NCBI RefSeq assembly: GCF_900129485.1
Contig: NZ_FQVW01000002.1
Location: forward strand, 1-64,000
Length of the DNA stretch: 64,000 bases
Source of the DNA: Ornithinibacillus halophilus
GTDB lineage: Bacteria; Bacillota; Bacilli; Bacillales; Amphibacillaceae
Direction: 5' to 3'
A program made the position numbers and the translations under genes. Shown in pieces: positions 1-8,905 of the stretch (its first letter is position 1; each line of letters starts with the position of its first letter). The notes under the pieces were generated by a model, which saw nothing but the letters and a program-made list of their open reading frames with translations, did no database searches and was not told the DNA's origin.

Positions 1-99
1 ACGGAAAGCGAAGTATATTTCCGTAGCGATGATTTTTAACAAACATAACATTGTTCGGGTTTGTGCTTTATTAAAATACTTTTGTCCCAGCCTCTTCCT
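1..99 (+). repeat. Right half of a Bacillaceae interspersed repeat, cut by the window edge
   Basis: The stretch opens with GCGGAAAGCGAAG-like sequence and a CGGAAA/TTTCCG hairpin, passes a TTCGG-rich segment and ends in ACTTTTGTCCCAGCCTCTT. The same modules occur in the same order at 39170-39301, and the right-end module recurs in reverse orientation at 63933-63996. The family is intergenic in all three places. No coding potential is seen. Confidence 0.7.
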
Positions 100-108
100 T
101 GTGTGACA

Positions 109-155
109 TAGCTTGGATCTGTTTCTACTGAACCAAGCTAGGCTTCATTTTTTTG
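109..155 (+). terminator. Hairpin with downstream T-run, possible plus-strand terminator
   Basis: TAGCTTGG (109-116) pairs with CCAAGCTA (133-140) around a 16-nt loop. A T-run follows at about 148-154, inside the 3' end of the minus-strand gene. It could stop transcription from a plus-strand gene left of the window. The long loop and the offset T-run make this a weak call. Confidence 0.3.
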
Positions 156-627
156 ATTTTATAAAATAAATACCAATAATAATAAGGGCGATTGGCCAAA
201 AGCGGTCAATAATATGAATAATATCGTATACCCAAGGAAAAGTATCCGGGAGTTTCGTCGAAAAGATCATAAGAATGGCTAAACTGCTTAAACTAATCCC
301 TAACAATAGACCTTTTTTTGACTTTAACGATCGAACAATAAACGCAATACCAATCAGCAACAAATATACGGCCCAATGTTCAATCCAAAAGCTATAATGT
401 CTGAGACCATGGAAGTGAATTCCTAATCCTAATAAGAAGGTTCCAGCAAACAGATTGTTGAAATCAGAGGACTTATATCCATGAACGAGTAGGACGACCC
501 CAAGAATTATGAGTAAGGTAGTCCAAGAATAAAAATCAGTCAAAATCGGTATTTTCAATTCCCGTAGGAGGAAATACAAACCGAAACCAACTAATAAATA
601 ACCTAAAAAAGAATATTGCTTTTTCAT
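145..627 (-). CDS. Polytopic membrane protein, function unknown
   Basis: A 160-residue, strongly hydrophobic protein with five to six predicted membrane segments separated by short basic loops (for example RSLKSKK), ending in a Lys-rich tail. The overall look resembles the LiaI/LiaF-like transmembrane (DUF5668-type) proteins of Firmicutes, but I see no diagnostic motif, so no function is assigned. I chose the ATG at 627 over the in-frame TTG at 648 because a GGGGGA Shine-Dalgarno sequence lies six bases upstream. It is transcribed divergently from hemA and is probably monocistronic. Confidence 0.6.
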   Translation of the reverse strand: MKKQYSFLGYLLVGFGLYFLLRELKIPILTDFYSWTTLLIILGVVLLVHGYKSSDFNNLFAGTFLLGLGIHFHGLRHYSFWIEHWAVYLLLIGIAFIVRSLKSKKGLLLGISLSSLAILMIFSTKLPDTFPWVYDIIHIIDRFWPIALIIIGIYFIKSKK

Positions 628-699
628 TTCATTCCCCCATTTCGACAAGGCTGTGGATTCCTTGATTCATTTAGACAATTATGATAGAGTACAATCGAA

Positions 700-728
700 T
701 TGTATGAACATTTTTCTATACGTATTAT
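700..728 (+). promoter_or_regulatory. Candidate SigA promoter of the hem operon
   Basis: TTGTAT (700-705) and TATTAT (723-728) are separated by 17 bp in the gap between the divergent membrane gene and hemA. This would give a leader of about 210 nt before the hemA GTG. A second, weaker candidate is the extended -10 TGTTAGAAT at 786-794. I found no convincing PerR box, although PerR represses this operon in B. subtilis. Confidence 0.45.
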
Positions 729-854
729 CCTATCATATTATTTCAAATTATGTTCACAAATTAAAATTATTGGATGGAAAAGCTATGTTAGAATAGTAAG
801 TGGAATACTATAGTTATGAATGTGAGTTCAAAAATTATTTGAACCTCTGTTGCT

Positions 855-930
855 CTTAGTAAAACATTATTTTTACTAAGAAACTACTTTGGCATTTGCC
901 AAAAATTCTTGGCAAGGGGCCAAGTTTTGT
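855..930 (+). promoter_or_regulatory. hemA leader with mutually exclusive hairpins
   Basis: A perfect 10-bp hairpin (CTTAGTAAAA 855-864 with TTTTACTAAG 871-880) comes first. Four short segments follow: TTTGGCA (888-894), TGCCAAA (897-903), CTTGGCAA (908-915) and GCCAAG (919-924). Segment 2 can pair with segment 1 or segment 3, and segment 3 can pair with segment 2 or segment 4. The 3:4 hairpin is followed by TTTTGT and then immediately by the ribosome binding site at 934-940. This is the architecture of an attenuator or translation switch. The ligand and mechanism are unknown. Confidence 0.45.
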
Positions 931-945
931 AAGAGGAGAGATACG

Positions 946-2319
946 GTGCATATACTAAATGTTGGTTTAAATTATAAAACAGCTCCAGTAGAAATTAGAG
1001 AAAAACTAACGTTCGATGAGTCATCTTTAGAAGAAGCAATGGCTACTCTAAAAGAGCAGAAAAGCATCTTAGAAAACGTTATTGTTTCAACGTGTAATCG
1101 TACGGAAATATATGCCGTAGTCGACCAATTGCACACGGGGCGTTATTATATTAAACAGTTTTTAGCCGATTGGTTTAACATTGATAAAGATGAATTTTCT
1201 ACATTTTTACAAATAAGAGAAGCAGATGGTGCCTTAGAGCATCTATTTCGTGTTACAGCTGGACTTGATTCGATGGTATTGGGCGAAACCCAAATACTAG
1301 GTCAAGTAAAGCAATCATTCTTAACGTCTCAGCAAACACAAGGAACCGGTACTGTTTTCAACGAATTGTTTAAGCAAGCTGTTACATTTGCTAAACGGTC
1401 ACAAAAGGAAACAGCGATTGGTGAACATGCAGTATCCGTTAGTTACGCTGCTGTAGAGTTAGCGAAGAAAATCTTTAGTTCATTGAACAATAAACATGTT
1501 GTGATTCTTGGAGCAGGTAAAATGGGTGAATTGGCTGCAAAAAACCTTCAAGGATCTGGTGCGACAAATATTACCGTAATTAATCGTACTTATGAAAATG
1601 CGGTTGCTTTAGCAGAGAAGTTTAATGCAAAAGCTGAAAAAATCGAGAACTTGGATGCGATGTTAGCACAAGCAGACATTTTAATAAGTTCAACTGGCTC
1701 AAATAGTACGGTGATTTCTAAGGAAATGTTATCGCCAATTCAAAAACAACGTAAAGGAAGGGCATTATTCTTAGTCGATATTGCTGTTCCACGTGACTTA
1801 GATCCTGCTATTAGTGAGCTAGATAATGTCTTCTTATATGATATTGATGATTTACAAAATATCGTTGATGAAAACTTAGAAGTACGCAAGAAAGCAGCAG
1901 AAGAAATTGAACTTATGATTGAAAGTGAAATTGTTGCTTTTAATGAATGGATAAAAACGCTAGGTGTGGTGCCTGTTATCTCCGCCCTTAGACAGAAGGC
2001 GTTAACGATTCAATCAGAAACGATGAAGAGTATTGAACGTAAAATGCCTGATTTAACAGAACGAGAGAAAAAGGTGCTAAACAAGCATACGAAAAGTATT
2101 GTGAACCAATTAATTAAAGAGCCGATCAATCAAGCTAAGGAATTAGCTGTTAGTGATCATTCAGAGCATGCGTTACAATTGTTTGTGGAAATCTTTGGTA
2201 TAAATGAAGAACTGAAGAAAGAAATCGAAAAGCAAGCCCTAAAGAATGACACAATCATTGAGTTTGCAAAACAAGAACATGGTTTTATTCCTTTAATGGA
2301 AAAGCTTGCTACTAGATAA
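946..2319 (+). CDS. hemA: Glutamyl-tRNA reductase
   Basis: HemA reduces glutamyl-tRNA(Glu) to glutamate-1-semialdehyde with NADPH, the committed step of C5-pathway heme synthesis. The 457-residue product has the family length. It shows the catalytic Cys in VSTCNRTE (about residue 50), the specificity segment [16 protein letters not shown], a Rossmann fold with GAGKMGEL, and the C-terminal dimerisation helix. The upstream in-frame ATG at 889 would add 19 residues absent from the family and would swallow the leader hairpins. The GTG at 946 has GAGGAG about seven bases upstream and gives the usual VHILNVG start. First gene of hemAXCDBL. Confidence 0.97.
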   Translation: MHILNVGLNYKTAPVEIREKLTFDESSLEEAMATLKEQKSILENVIVSTCNRTEIYAVVDQLHTGRYYIKQFLADWFNIDKDEFSTFLQIREADGALEHLFRVTAGLDSMVLGETQILGQVKQSFLTSQQTQGTGTVFNELFKQAVTFAKRSQKETAIGEHAVSVSYAAVELAKKIFSSLNNKHVVILGAGKMGELAAKNLQGSGATNITVINRTYENAVALAEKFNAKAEKIENLDAMLAQADILISSTGSNSTVISKEMLSPIQKQRKGRALFLVDIAVPRDLDPAISELDNVFLYDIDDLQNIVDENLEVRKKAAEEIELMIESEIVAFNEWIKTLGVVPVISALRQKALTIQSETMKSIERKMPDLTEREKKVLNKHTKSIVNQLIKEPINQAKELAVSDHSEHALQLFVEIFGINEELKKEIEKQALKNDTIIEFAKQEHGFIPLMEKLATR

Positions 2320-2396
2320 ATTCTACTTTGTAGAAGTGATTATTAGTAAGAACGATTTTTGTATGTAAGGCTAGTTTTTTCAAGAGAGGTTACTCT

Positions 2397-3218
2397 ATGC
2401 TTGAAACCAAGTGGTTATATGAACTTATATTATTCATATATGGACTAAGTTTGATTGGATATTTTATTGATTTTATTCAACAAAACCGGAAGGCAAATCG
2501 AGTTGCCTTCTGGTTACTTAGTATGGTTTGGGTCCTTCAAACCATTTTTTTATGCCTGCAAATATTTATCGAAAATAGTTTTCCTGTTGCAACATTAACG
2601 GATAGCTTATTTTTTTATAGTTGGATACTCGTCATTTTTTCACTTATTATCAATAAAATTTTCAAAGTATATTTTATCGTATTTTTTACCAATTTATTTA
2701 GCTTTTTTATCTTGTTGCTTCATATATTGACGAGTGCAAATCAGGGGATCCATGTGAATAATGGGTCGCAATTAGTCCATGAAATCATCATTACTCATGT
2801 GATGATTACCATCCTTTCCTATGGTTTCTTTACATTCTCTTTCATCTTTTCTGTGATGTACTTAATACAATATTATTTCTTAAAAGAGAAAAAAGGCTTA
2901 AAATGGATATGGAGGTTTGGTGACCTTCAACGATTAGATCAATTGTCATTCACGTCCATCACGATTGGTGTACCACTGCTTTTAATTGGTATCATTTTAG
3001 GATTTGTTTGGGCGTTTACGTCAAATGAGGAATTTTATTGGTTTGATTTAAAGACGATTGGGTCGATACTAGTATTATTGGTATATATTGGGTATTTGAT
3101 CTTGAGATTAATTACCGGATACCGAGGGAAATCCATAGCGATCTATAATTCTGGTGCATTTTTATTTTTATTAATCAATTTCTTTTTATTTAATATGTTA
3201 TCGAATTTTCATTTTTAA
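2397..3218 (+). CDS. hemX: HemX, CcsA-like integral membrane protein
   Basis: A 273-residue, eight-segment membrane protein of the cytochrome c assembly (CcsA/ResC-like) family, in the second position of the operon as in B. subtilis. There HemX lowers the HemA protein level. The order hemA-hemX-hemC and the hydrophobic profile support the call more than any motif. A GAGAGG ribosome site precedes the ATG. The tryptophan-rich heme-handling motif of true CcsA proteins is not evident, in line with a regulatory role. Confidence 0.88.
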   Translation: MLETKWLYELILFIYGLSLIGYFIDFIQQNRKANRVAFWLLSMVWVLQTIFLCLQIFIENSFPVATLTDSLFFYSWILVIFSLIINKIFKVYFIVFFTNLFSFFILLLHILTSANQGIHVNNGSQLVHEIIITHVMITILSYGFFTFSFIFSVMYLIQYYFLKEKKGLKWIWRFGDLQRLDQLSFTSITIGVPLLLIGIILGFVWAFTSNEEFYWFDLKTIGSILVLLVYIGYLILRLITGYRGKSIAIYNSGAFLFLLINFFLFNMLSNFHF

Positions 3219-3236
3219 TTTCTAGGAGGATATAGT

Positions 3237-4166
3237 ATGAGAAAAATAGTTGTTGGTTCTAGAAAAAGTAATTTGGCTTTAACACAAACGGATTGGGTTA
3301 TTAATCAATTAAAAGAAGCCGGCGTTCAAAATGAATTTGAAGTAAAGAAAATTGTTACAAAAGGCGATAAAATCCTTGATGTGACGTTATCTAAAGTTGG
3401 TGGTAAAGGATTGTTCGTAAAAGAAATCGAGCAAGCCATGTATGACAAGGAAATTGATTTTGCTGTACATAGTATGAAGGATATGCCAGCTGTACTTCCA
3501 GAAGGCTTAGTGATCTCAACCATTCCTGTCCGTGAAGATCACCGAGATGCTTTTATTTCAAAAGGAAATGTTCCTCTAAGTTACCTTCGTGAAGGTGCAA
3601 TTGTTGGAACAAGTAGTCTAAGAAGAGGTGCTCAAATTTTAGCAGCACGACCGGATGTGGAGATTAAATGGATTCGTGGAAACATTGAAACGAGAATCCG
3701 CAAATTACAAGAAGAAGACTATGATGCAATTATTTTAGCGGTTTCTGGATTAAAGCGTGTTGGGTTAAGTGAAGAATTAATTACCGAATATCTTGAACCA
3801 GAAGTATGTGTCCCAGCAGTTGGCCAAGGTGCATTAGCAATCGAGTGTCGTGAAGACGATCATGAGTTGATTGAGCTATTATCAAAAATCAATGACGGGC
3901 AAACAACGAAAACAGTAAAGGCAGAACGTACTTTCCTTCATTTATTAGAAGGTGGTTGCCAAGTTCCAATTGGTGGATACGCGTATCTTGAGAACGATGA
4001 CGTTGTACTAACAGCATTGGTCGGAACTCCAGATGGAAAAACGATTTTAAAAGAAGTTGTTCGCGGTGAAGATCCTGAAACAGTAGGAAAGGAAGCTGCA
4101 GACAAACTTATTGCTCAAGGGGCAAAAGATATTGTAGAAAAAGTGAAAGCGGAGTTGGACCAGTAA
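3237..4166 (+). CDS. hemC: Hydroxymethylbilane synthase (porphobilinogen deaminase)
   Basis: Polymerises four porphobilinogens into hydroxymethylbilane. The 309-residue protein has the N-terminal [13 protein letters not shown] signature, the substrate-binding [13 protein letters not shown]-like loop, [16 protein letters not shown], and the dipyrromethane-cofactor Cys in [13 protein letters not shown] (about residue 240). The ribosome site TAGGAGG is well placed. The stop overlaps the hemD start as TAATG, which indicates translational coupling. Confidence 0.97.
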   Translation: MRKIVVGSRKSNLALTQTDWVINQLKEAGVQNEFEVKKIVTKGDKILDVTLSKVGGKGLFVKEIEQAMYDKEIDFAVHSMKDMPAVLPEGLVISTIPVREDHRDAFISKGNVPLSYLREGAIVGTSSLRRGAQILAARPDVEIKWIRGNIETRIRKLQEEDYDAIILAVSGLKRVGLSEELITEYLEPEVCVPAVGQGALAIECREDDHELIELLSKINDGQTTKTVKAERTFLHLLEGGCQVPIGGYAYLENDDVVLTALVGTPDGKTILKEVVRGEDPETVGKEAADKLIAQGAKDIVEKVKAELDQ

Positions 4167-4912
4167 TGTCCTCCCGATTATTGGAGAAAAAAGTCCTGAT
4201 CACAAGGGAAAAAAGTCAAGCGAAAGTATTTACGGAAAAAGTGAAAGCAGAAGGTGGCATTCCAATTGAGGTTCCCCTTTTGAAAATTGAATGTATGGAA
4301 CCGAAAGAATATATTGATATTCAAAACTATCAATGGATTTTTTTCACGAGTACAAATGGGGTTCATTGCTTCTTTAAAAACCTAGATAAAAGTGCTCTTT
4401 CCTTAATGAAGTCTGTTCGGATTGCTGCTGTTGGGAATAAAACCGAAGAAGCAATTCAGCAATATGGATTCAATGTTCACTTTTTGCCCGAGCAATACAC
4501 GGCAGATTCTATGACGGATACTTTCTTAACAGAATATCCAGAACCTGGTACGATTTTATTAGTGCGCGGAAATCGGTCGAGAGATGTCCTCCCAGAATTT
4601 TTTACAAAGAGAAACGTGAACTATGATTCTATTGAGGTCTATGAAACGGTTCATAATATAGAATCGAAGTTAATGGAAGCACTTAATACCCATTCATTTG
4701 ATTTTATAACATTTACTAGTCCGTCAACTGTTGAGGCTTTTGTAAAATCACACGGTCAGACGTACATAAACAATGACCCTGTAATTGTCTGTATTGGAAC
4801 GACAACAGAGGCAAAGGCGAAGCAAGTAGGTTTTGAGCGAATTCTAGTTGCTGATACATTTACAGTGGATGGTATGATAGAAGCAATGATTAATTTTAAT
4901 AAGAGGAGTTAG
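4166..4912 (+). CDS. hemD: Uroporphyrinogen-III synthase
   Basis: Closes hydroxymethylbilane with inversion of ring D to give uroporphyrinogen III. HemD is poorly conserved. The call rests on operon position between hemC and hemB, on length (248 residues), and on the two-domain pattern with WIFFTSTNGV near residue 60 and FDFITFTSPSTVEAF near residue 175. The start ATG shares its A with the hemC stop. Confidence 0.93.
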   Translation: MSSRLLEKKVLITREKSQAKVFTEKVKAEGGIPIEVPLLKIECMEPKEYIDIQNYQWIFFTSTNGVHCFFKNLDKSALSLMKSVRIAAVGNKTEEAIQQYGFNVHFLPEQYTADSMTDTFLTEYPEPGTILLVRGNRSRDVLPEFFTKRNVNYDSIEVYETVHNIESKLMEALNTHSFDFITFTSPSTVEAFVKSHGQTYINNDPVIVCIGTTTEAKAKQVGFERILVADTFTVDGMIEAMINFNKRS

Positions 4913-4918
4913 ATTGCC

Positions 4919-5896
4919 ATGAGTAATGTAGAATTTAAACGTCATCGTCGTTTGCGTTCTTCTAATGCAATGCGATCATTAGTTAGGGAAAATCATCTTC
5001 GCGTGGAAGATTTTATTTATCCGATGTTTGTCATTGAAGGGGAAAACATTAAAAATGAAGTTCCTTCGATGCCAGGAGTTTTTCAAGTTTCTCTAGATTT
5101 ATTTAAAGAAGAAGTACAAGAAGTTTATGACTTAGGAATTAAAGCTGTAATTCTATTTGGTGTACCGAACGATAAGGATGAAGTGGGAACTGGTGCATAT
5201 GTGGAGACAGGAATGATTCAACAAGCAACTCGTCTTATTAAAAAAGAGTTTCCAGATATGCTTGTTGTTGCGGACACTTGTTTATGTGAATATACGTCAC
5301 ACGGTCACTGTGGTGTCATTCATAATCATGATGTCGACAACGACGAATCATTGAAGCTTTTAGCGAAAACAGCTGTATCGCAAGCAGAAGCTGGCGCAGA
5401 TATTATTGCACCTTCTAATATGATGGATGGATTTGTTGCCGTCATTCGTGAAGCGCTAGATGAGGCGGGGTATACGAACATCCCAATCATGTCCTATGCC
5501 GTTAAATATGCCTCTGCATTTTATGGTCCATTCCGTGATGCGGCAGATAGTACTCCTCAATTCGGAGATCGTAAAACATATCAAATGGACCCAGCCAATC
5601 GTCTAGAAGCACTACGAGAAGCAGAGTCAGACGTAGAAGAAGGGGCAGATTTTCTAATCGTAAAACCTGCATTGTCATACCTAGATATCGTACGTGATGT
5701 CCGTAATAACTTTAATGTGCCAGTCGTTGCTTATAATGTAAGTGGCGAATATTCCATGGTAAAAGCTGCAGCACAAAATGGGTGGATTAGTGAAAAAGAA
5801 CTTGTTTTGGAAAAATTAACTGCGATGAAGAGAGCAGGTTCTGATTTAATTATTACGTATTTTGCTAAAGATGTTGCTAAATGGTTAGCTGAATAA
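4919..5896 (+). CDS. hemB: Delta-aminolevulinic acid dehydratase (porphobilinogen synthase)
   Basis: Condenses two aminolevulinates to porphobilinogen. The 325-residue protein carries the Schiff-base lysines in [14 protein letters not shown] and [14 protein letters not shown]. The metal-site segment [14 protein letters not shown] holds three cysteines, so it is a zinc-type enzyme. The ATG follows AAGAGGAG, six bases after the hemD stop. Confidence 0.97.
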   Translation: MSNVEFKRHRRLRSSNAMRSLVRENHLRVEDFIYPMFVIEGENIKNEVPSMPGVFQVSLDLFKEEVQEVYDLGIKAVILFGVPNDKDEVGTGAYVETGMIQQATRLIKKEFPDMLVVADTCLCEYTSHGHCGVIHNHDVDNDESLKLLAKTAVSQAEAGADIIAPSNMMDGFVAVIREALDEAGYTNIPIMSYAVKYASAFYGPFRDAADSTPQFGDRKTYQMDPANRLEALREAESDVEEGADFLIVKPALSYLDIVRDVRNNFNVPVVAYNVSGEYSMVKAAAQNGWISEKELVLEKLTAMKRAGSDLIITYFAKDVAKWLAE

Positions 5897-5916
5897 TAAT
5901 AGGTGAGGTGAAAATA

Positions 5917-7203
5917 ATGAAGAACTTTGATCAATCAATTGATGCATACAAAGAAGCCGTTGATTTAATGCCGGGTGGAGTAAACTCACCTGTGCGTGCA
6001 TTTAAATCTGTAGGTATGTCACCGATTTTTATGGAGAGTGGAAAAGGTTCTAAAATCTATGATATCGATGGGAATGAATACATTGATTATGTATTGAGTT
6101 GGGGACCTCTAATCTTAGGACACGCAGACGACCGTGTTGTAAGTAAATTACAAGAAGTTGCTGCAAAAGGAACAAGCTTTGGGGCACCATCCTTGATCGA
6201 GAATAAATTAGCACAACTTGTTATTGACCGAGTACCTTCGATTGAAATGGTACGTATGGTTAACTCCGGAACAGAAGCAACAATGAGTGCGTTACGTCTC
6301 GCTCGCGGATATACAGGACGAGATAAAATCCTTAAATTTGAAGGAAACTATCACGGTCATGGGGACTCTTTACTTATTAAAGCTGGTTCTGGTGTTGCAA
6401 CACTAGGGTTACCTGATAGTCCAGGAGTGCCAGAATCAATTGCTCAAAATACCATTACCGTTCCATATAATGACGTGGAAAGTGTTCGTTTTGCATTTGA
6501 ACAATTTGGTGAGGATATTGCAGCCGTTATTGTGGAACCTGTTTCTGGTAATATGGGTGTTGTTCCACCACAAAATGACTTCCTTCAAGAGTTACGTACA
6601 ATTACTGAAGAAAATGGTACCGTACTAATTTTTGATGAAGTAATGACTGGCTTCCGTGTTGGCTATAATTGTGCCCAAGGCCATTTTGGTGTTACCCCTG
6701 ATTTAACTTGTTTAGGAAAAGTTATTGGTGGTGGTTTACCAGTTGGTGCATATGGAGGAAAACGTGAAATCATGGAAAGAGTTGCTCCAACAGGCCCAAT
6801 TTATCAAGCAGGAACATTATCTGGGAATCCATTAGCGATGACAGCTGGGTATGAGACTTTGACTGCTTTATCCGAACAATCTTATGAAGAAATCAATCAA
6901 AAAGTTGAAAAGCTAATTGAAGGATTTACGCAAGCATCTGAGGAGTTTAATATACCATTACAAATAAATCGTGCAGGATCCATGGTTGGGGTGTTCTTCT
7001 CTAGTGAGCCAGTAATCAACTATGAAACAGCACAAAAATCGAATCTCGATCACTTCTCACAATACTATCGTGGAATGATTGAAGAAGGCGTATTTTTACC
7101 ACCGTCTCAATTCGAAGGTCTTTTCCTTTCTACTAAGCATACAGACGAGGATATCGAAAAAACAATCCAAGCAGTGAAGAACACATTTGCTAAAATTAAA
7201 TAA
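5917..7203 (+). CDS. hemL: Glutamate-1-semialdehyde 2,1-aminomutase
   Basis: PLP enzyme that turns glutamate-1-semialdehyde into 5-aminolevulinate, the step after HemA. The 428-residue protein has the class III aminotransferase pattern: [12 protein letters not shown] at the N terminus, the cofactor segment [27 protein letters not shown], and the PLP lysine in [14 protein letters not shown] chose the ATG at 5917 because AGGTGAGG lies about eight bases upstream; the in-frame GTG at 5908 overlaps that ribosome site. Last gene of the hem operon, followed by a terminator. Confidence 0.97.
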   Translation: MKNFDQSIDAYKEAVDLMPGGVNSPVRAFKSVGMSPIFMESGKGSKIYDIDGNEYIDYVLSWGPLILGHADDRVVSKLQEVAAKGTSFGAPSLIENKLAQLVIDRVPSIEMVRMVNSGTEATMSALRLARGYTGRDKILKFEGNYHGHGDSLLIKAGSGVATLGLPDSPGVPESIAQNTITVPYNDVESVRFAFEQFGEDIAAVIVEPVSGNMGVVPPQNDFLQELRTITEENGTVLIFDEVMTGFRVGYNCAQGHFGVTPDLTCLGKVIGGGLPVGAYGGKREIMERVAPTGPIYQAGTLSGNPLAMTAGYETLTALSEQSYEEINQKVEKLIEGFTQASEEFNIPLQINRAGSMVGVFFSSEPVINYETAQKSNLDHFSQYYRGMIEEGVFLPPSQFEGLFLSTKHTDEDIEKTIQAVKNTFAKIK

Positions 7204-7218
7204 ACGGTATCGTGAAAG

Positions 7219-7250
7219 CCTGCTGCAGTTTTACTGTGGTGGGTTTTTTT
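7219..7250 (+). terminator. Rho-independent terminator of the hem operon
   Basis: CCTGCTGCAGT (7219-7229) and ACTGTGGTGGG (7233-7243) form an 11-bp stem with several G-U pairs and a TTT loop, followed by seven T (7244-7250). It separates hemL from the 52-bp repeat array. Confidence 0.85.
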
Positions 7251-7277
7251 CGTCTCGGGGTATTTGGGAATGTTCTT

Positions 7278-8837
7278 GATGCCGGAAGCGGGGGTATTGG
7301 AGGTACTAGGGTAATCGATAGGGTCTCTCGATGCCGGAAGAGCGGGAGTTGGTGGTTCTACGGTAATCGATAGTGCCTCTCGATGCCGGAAGAGCGGGAG
7401 TTGGAGGTACTAGGGTAATTGAAAGGTTGTCTCGATGCCGGAAGAGCGGGTATTGTGAGTTCTAGGGTAATCGAAAGGTTGTCTCGATGCCGGAAGGACG
7501 AGAGTTGTAAGTTCTACGGTAACCGATAGATGCTCTCGATGCCGGAAGAGCGGGAGTTAGTGGTTCTACGGTAATCGAAAGGGCCTCTCGATGCCGGAAG
7601 AGCGGGAGTTGGAGGTACTACGGTAACCGATAGAGGCTCTCGATGCCGGAAGAGCTGGTGTTGTGAGCTCTTCGGTAATCGATAGTGCCTCTCGTTGCCG
7701 GAAGTGGGAGAGTTGGTGGTACTACGGTAATCGATAGTGCCTCTCGATGCCGGAAGAGCGAGAGTAGTAGGTTCTACAGTAATCGAAAATGCCTCTTGAT
7801 GCCGGAAGGACGAGAGTTGTGAGTTCAACGGTAACCGATAGAGGCTCTCGATGCCGGAAGAGCGGGAGTAGTGTGTTCTAGGGTAATCGATAGTGCCTCT
7901 CGATGCCGGAAGAGCGGGAGTGGTGTGTTCTAGGGTAATCGATAGTGCCTCTCGATGCCGGAAGCGCGGGAGTTAGTGGTTCTAGGGTAATCGAAAGGTT
8001 GTCTCGATGCCGGAAGCGAGAGAGTTGGTGGTTCTACGGTAATCGATAGTGCCTCTCGATGCCGAAAGGGCGGGTGTTGTGAGTTCAACGGTAATCGATA
8101 GTGCCTCTCGATGCCGGAAGCGCGGGAGTTGGAGGTACTACGGTAATCGATAGTGCCTCTCGATGCCGGAAGAGCGAGAGTAGTAGGTTCTACAGTAATC
8201 GAAAGGTTGTCTCGATGCCGGAAGAGCGGGAGTAGTGTGTTCTATGGTAATCGATAAGGTCTCTCGATGCCGGAAGAGCGGGTGTTGTTGGTTCTAGGGT
8301 AATCGATAAGGTGTTTCGATGCCGGAAGTGGGAGAGTTGGTGGTACTACGGTAATCGATAGTGCCTCTCGATGCCGGAAGAGCGGGAGTTAGTGGTTCTA
8401 CGGTAATCGAAAGGTTGTCTCGATGCCGGAAGCGTGGGTGTTGTCGGTTCTACAGTAACCGATAGTGCCTCTCGATGCCGGAAGAGCGGGTGTTGTGAGT
8501 TCTTCGGTAATCGATAGTGCCTCTCGATGCCGGAAGAGCGGGAGTAGTGTGTTCTTGGGTAATCGATAGTGCCTCTCGATGCCGGAAGGACGAGAGTTGT
8601 GAGTTCTACGGTAACCGATAGAGGCTCTCGATGCCGGAAGCGTGGGAGTTGGAGGTACTACGGTAATCGATAAAGCCTCCCGATGCCGGAAGCGTGGGAG
8701 TTGGAGGTACTACGGTAACCGATAGTGCCTCTCAATGCCGGAAGGACGAGAGTTGGAGGTACTAGGGTAATCGATAGACGCTCTCGATGCCCGTAGACCA
8801 AATACTGTCACCTCTACGGTAATCGAGAGAACCTTAC
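7278..8837. repeat. Tandem array: 30 units of exactly 52 bp
   Basis: The marker GATGCCGG, or a one-base variant, recurs at 7278 and every 52 bases up to 8786, thirty times with no insertion or deletion. Conserved blocks are TCTCGATGCCGGAAG and GGTAATCGATAG (or GGTAACCGATAG). Between them lie variable segments such as agagcgggagt / gcgtgggagt and tggttctac / aggtactac. Each unit junction keeps a small inverted pair, ATCGA followed after nine bases by TCGAT. The last unit (8786-8837) is strongly degenerate. The period is not a multiple of three, and no long open frame, ribosome site or codon pattern is present, so the array is non-coding. Function unknown. Confidence 0.97.
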
Positions 8838-8870
8838 CTTGCCTTAAATTAATGAATTTACCAAAAACAC

Positions 8871-8903
8871 AAAAAGTCCATCAAACAAGTGATGGACTTT
8901 TTG
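8871..8903 (-). terminator. Terminator of the NERD-domain gene
   Basis: AAAAAGTCCATC (8871-8882) pairs with GATGGACTTTTT (8891-8902). Being A-rich on one flank and T-rich on the other, it can work on both strands. It lies just past the stop of the minus-strand gene. Confidence 0.8.
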
Positions 8904-8905
8904 TC

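Noticed and set aside
661-790. PerR operator upstream of hemA
   Set aside because: The region is AT-rich, but no stretch matches the PerR inverted repeat well enough to claim it.
7514-7828. 104-codon minus-strand reading frame inside the array
   Set aside because: It is open only because of the repeat composition. It repeats every 52 residues (156 bp), has no ribosome site, and other units carry stops in the same frame.
7278-8837. CRISPR array
   Set aside because: Units are contiguous and alike over their full 52 bp; there are no unique spacers and no cas genes in the window.
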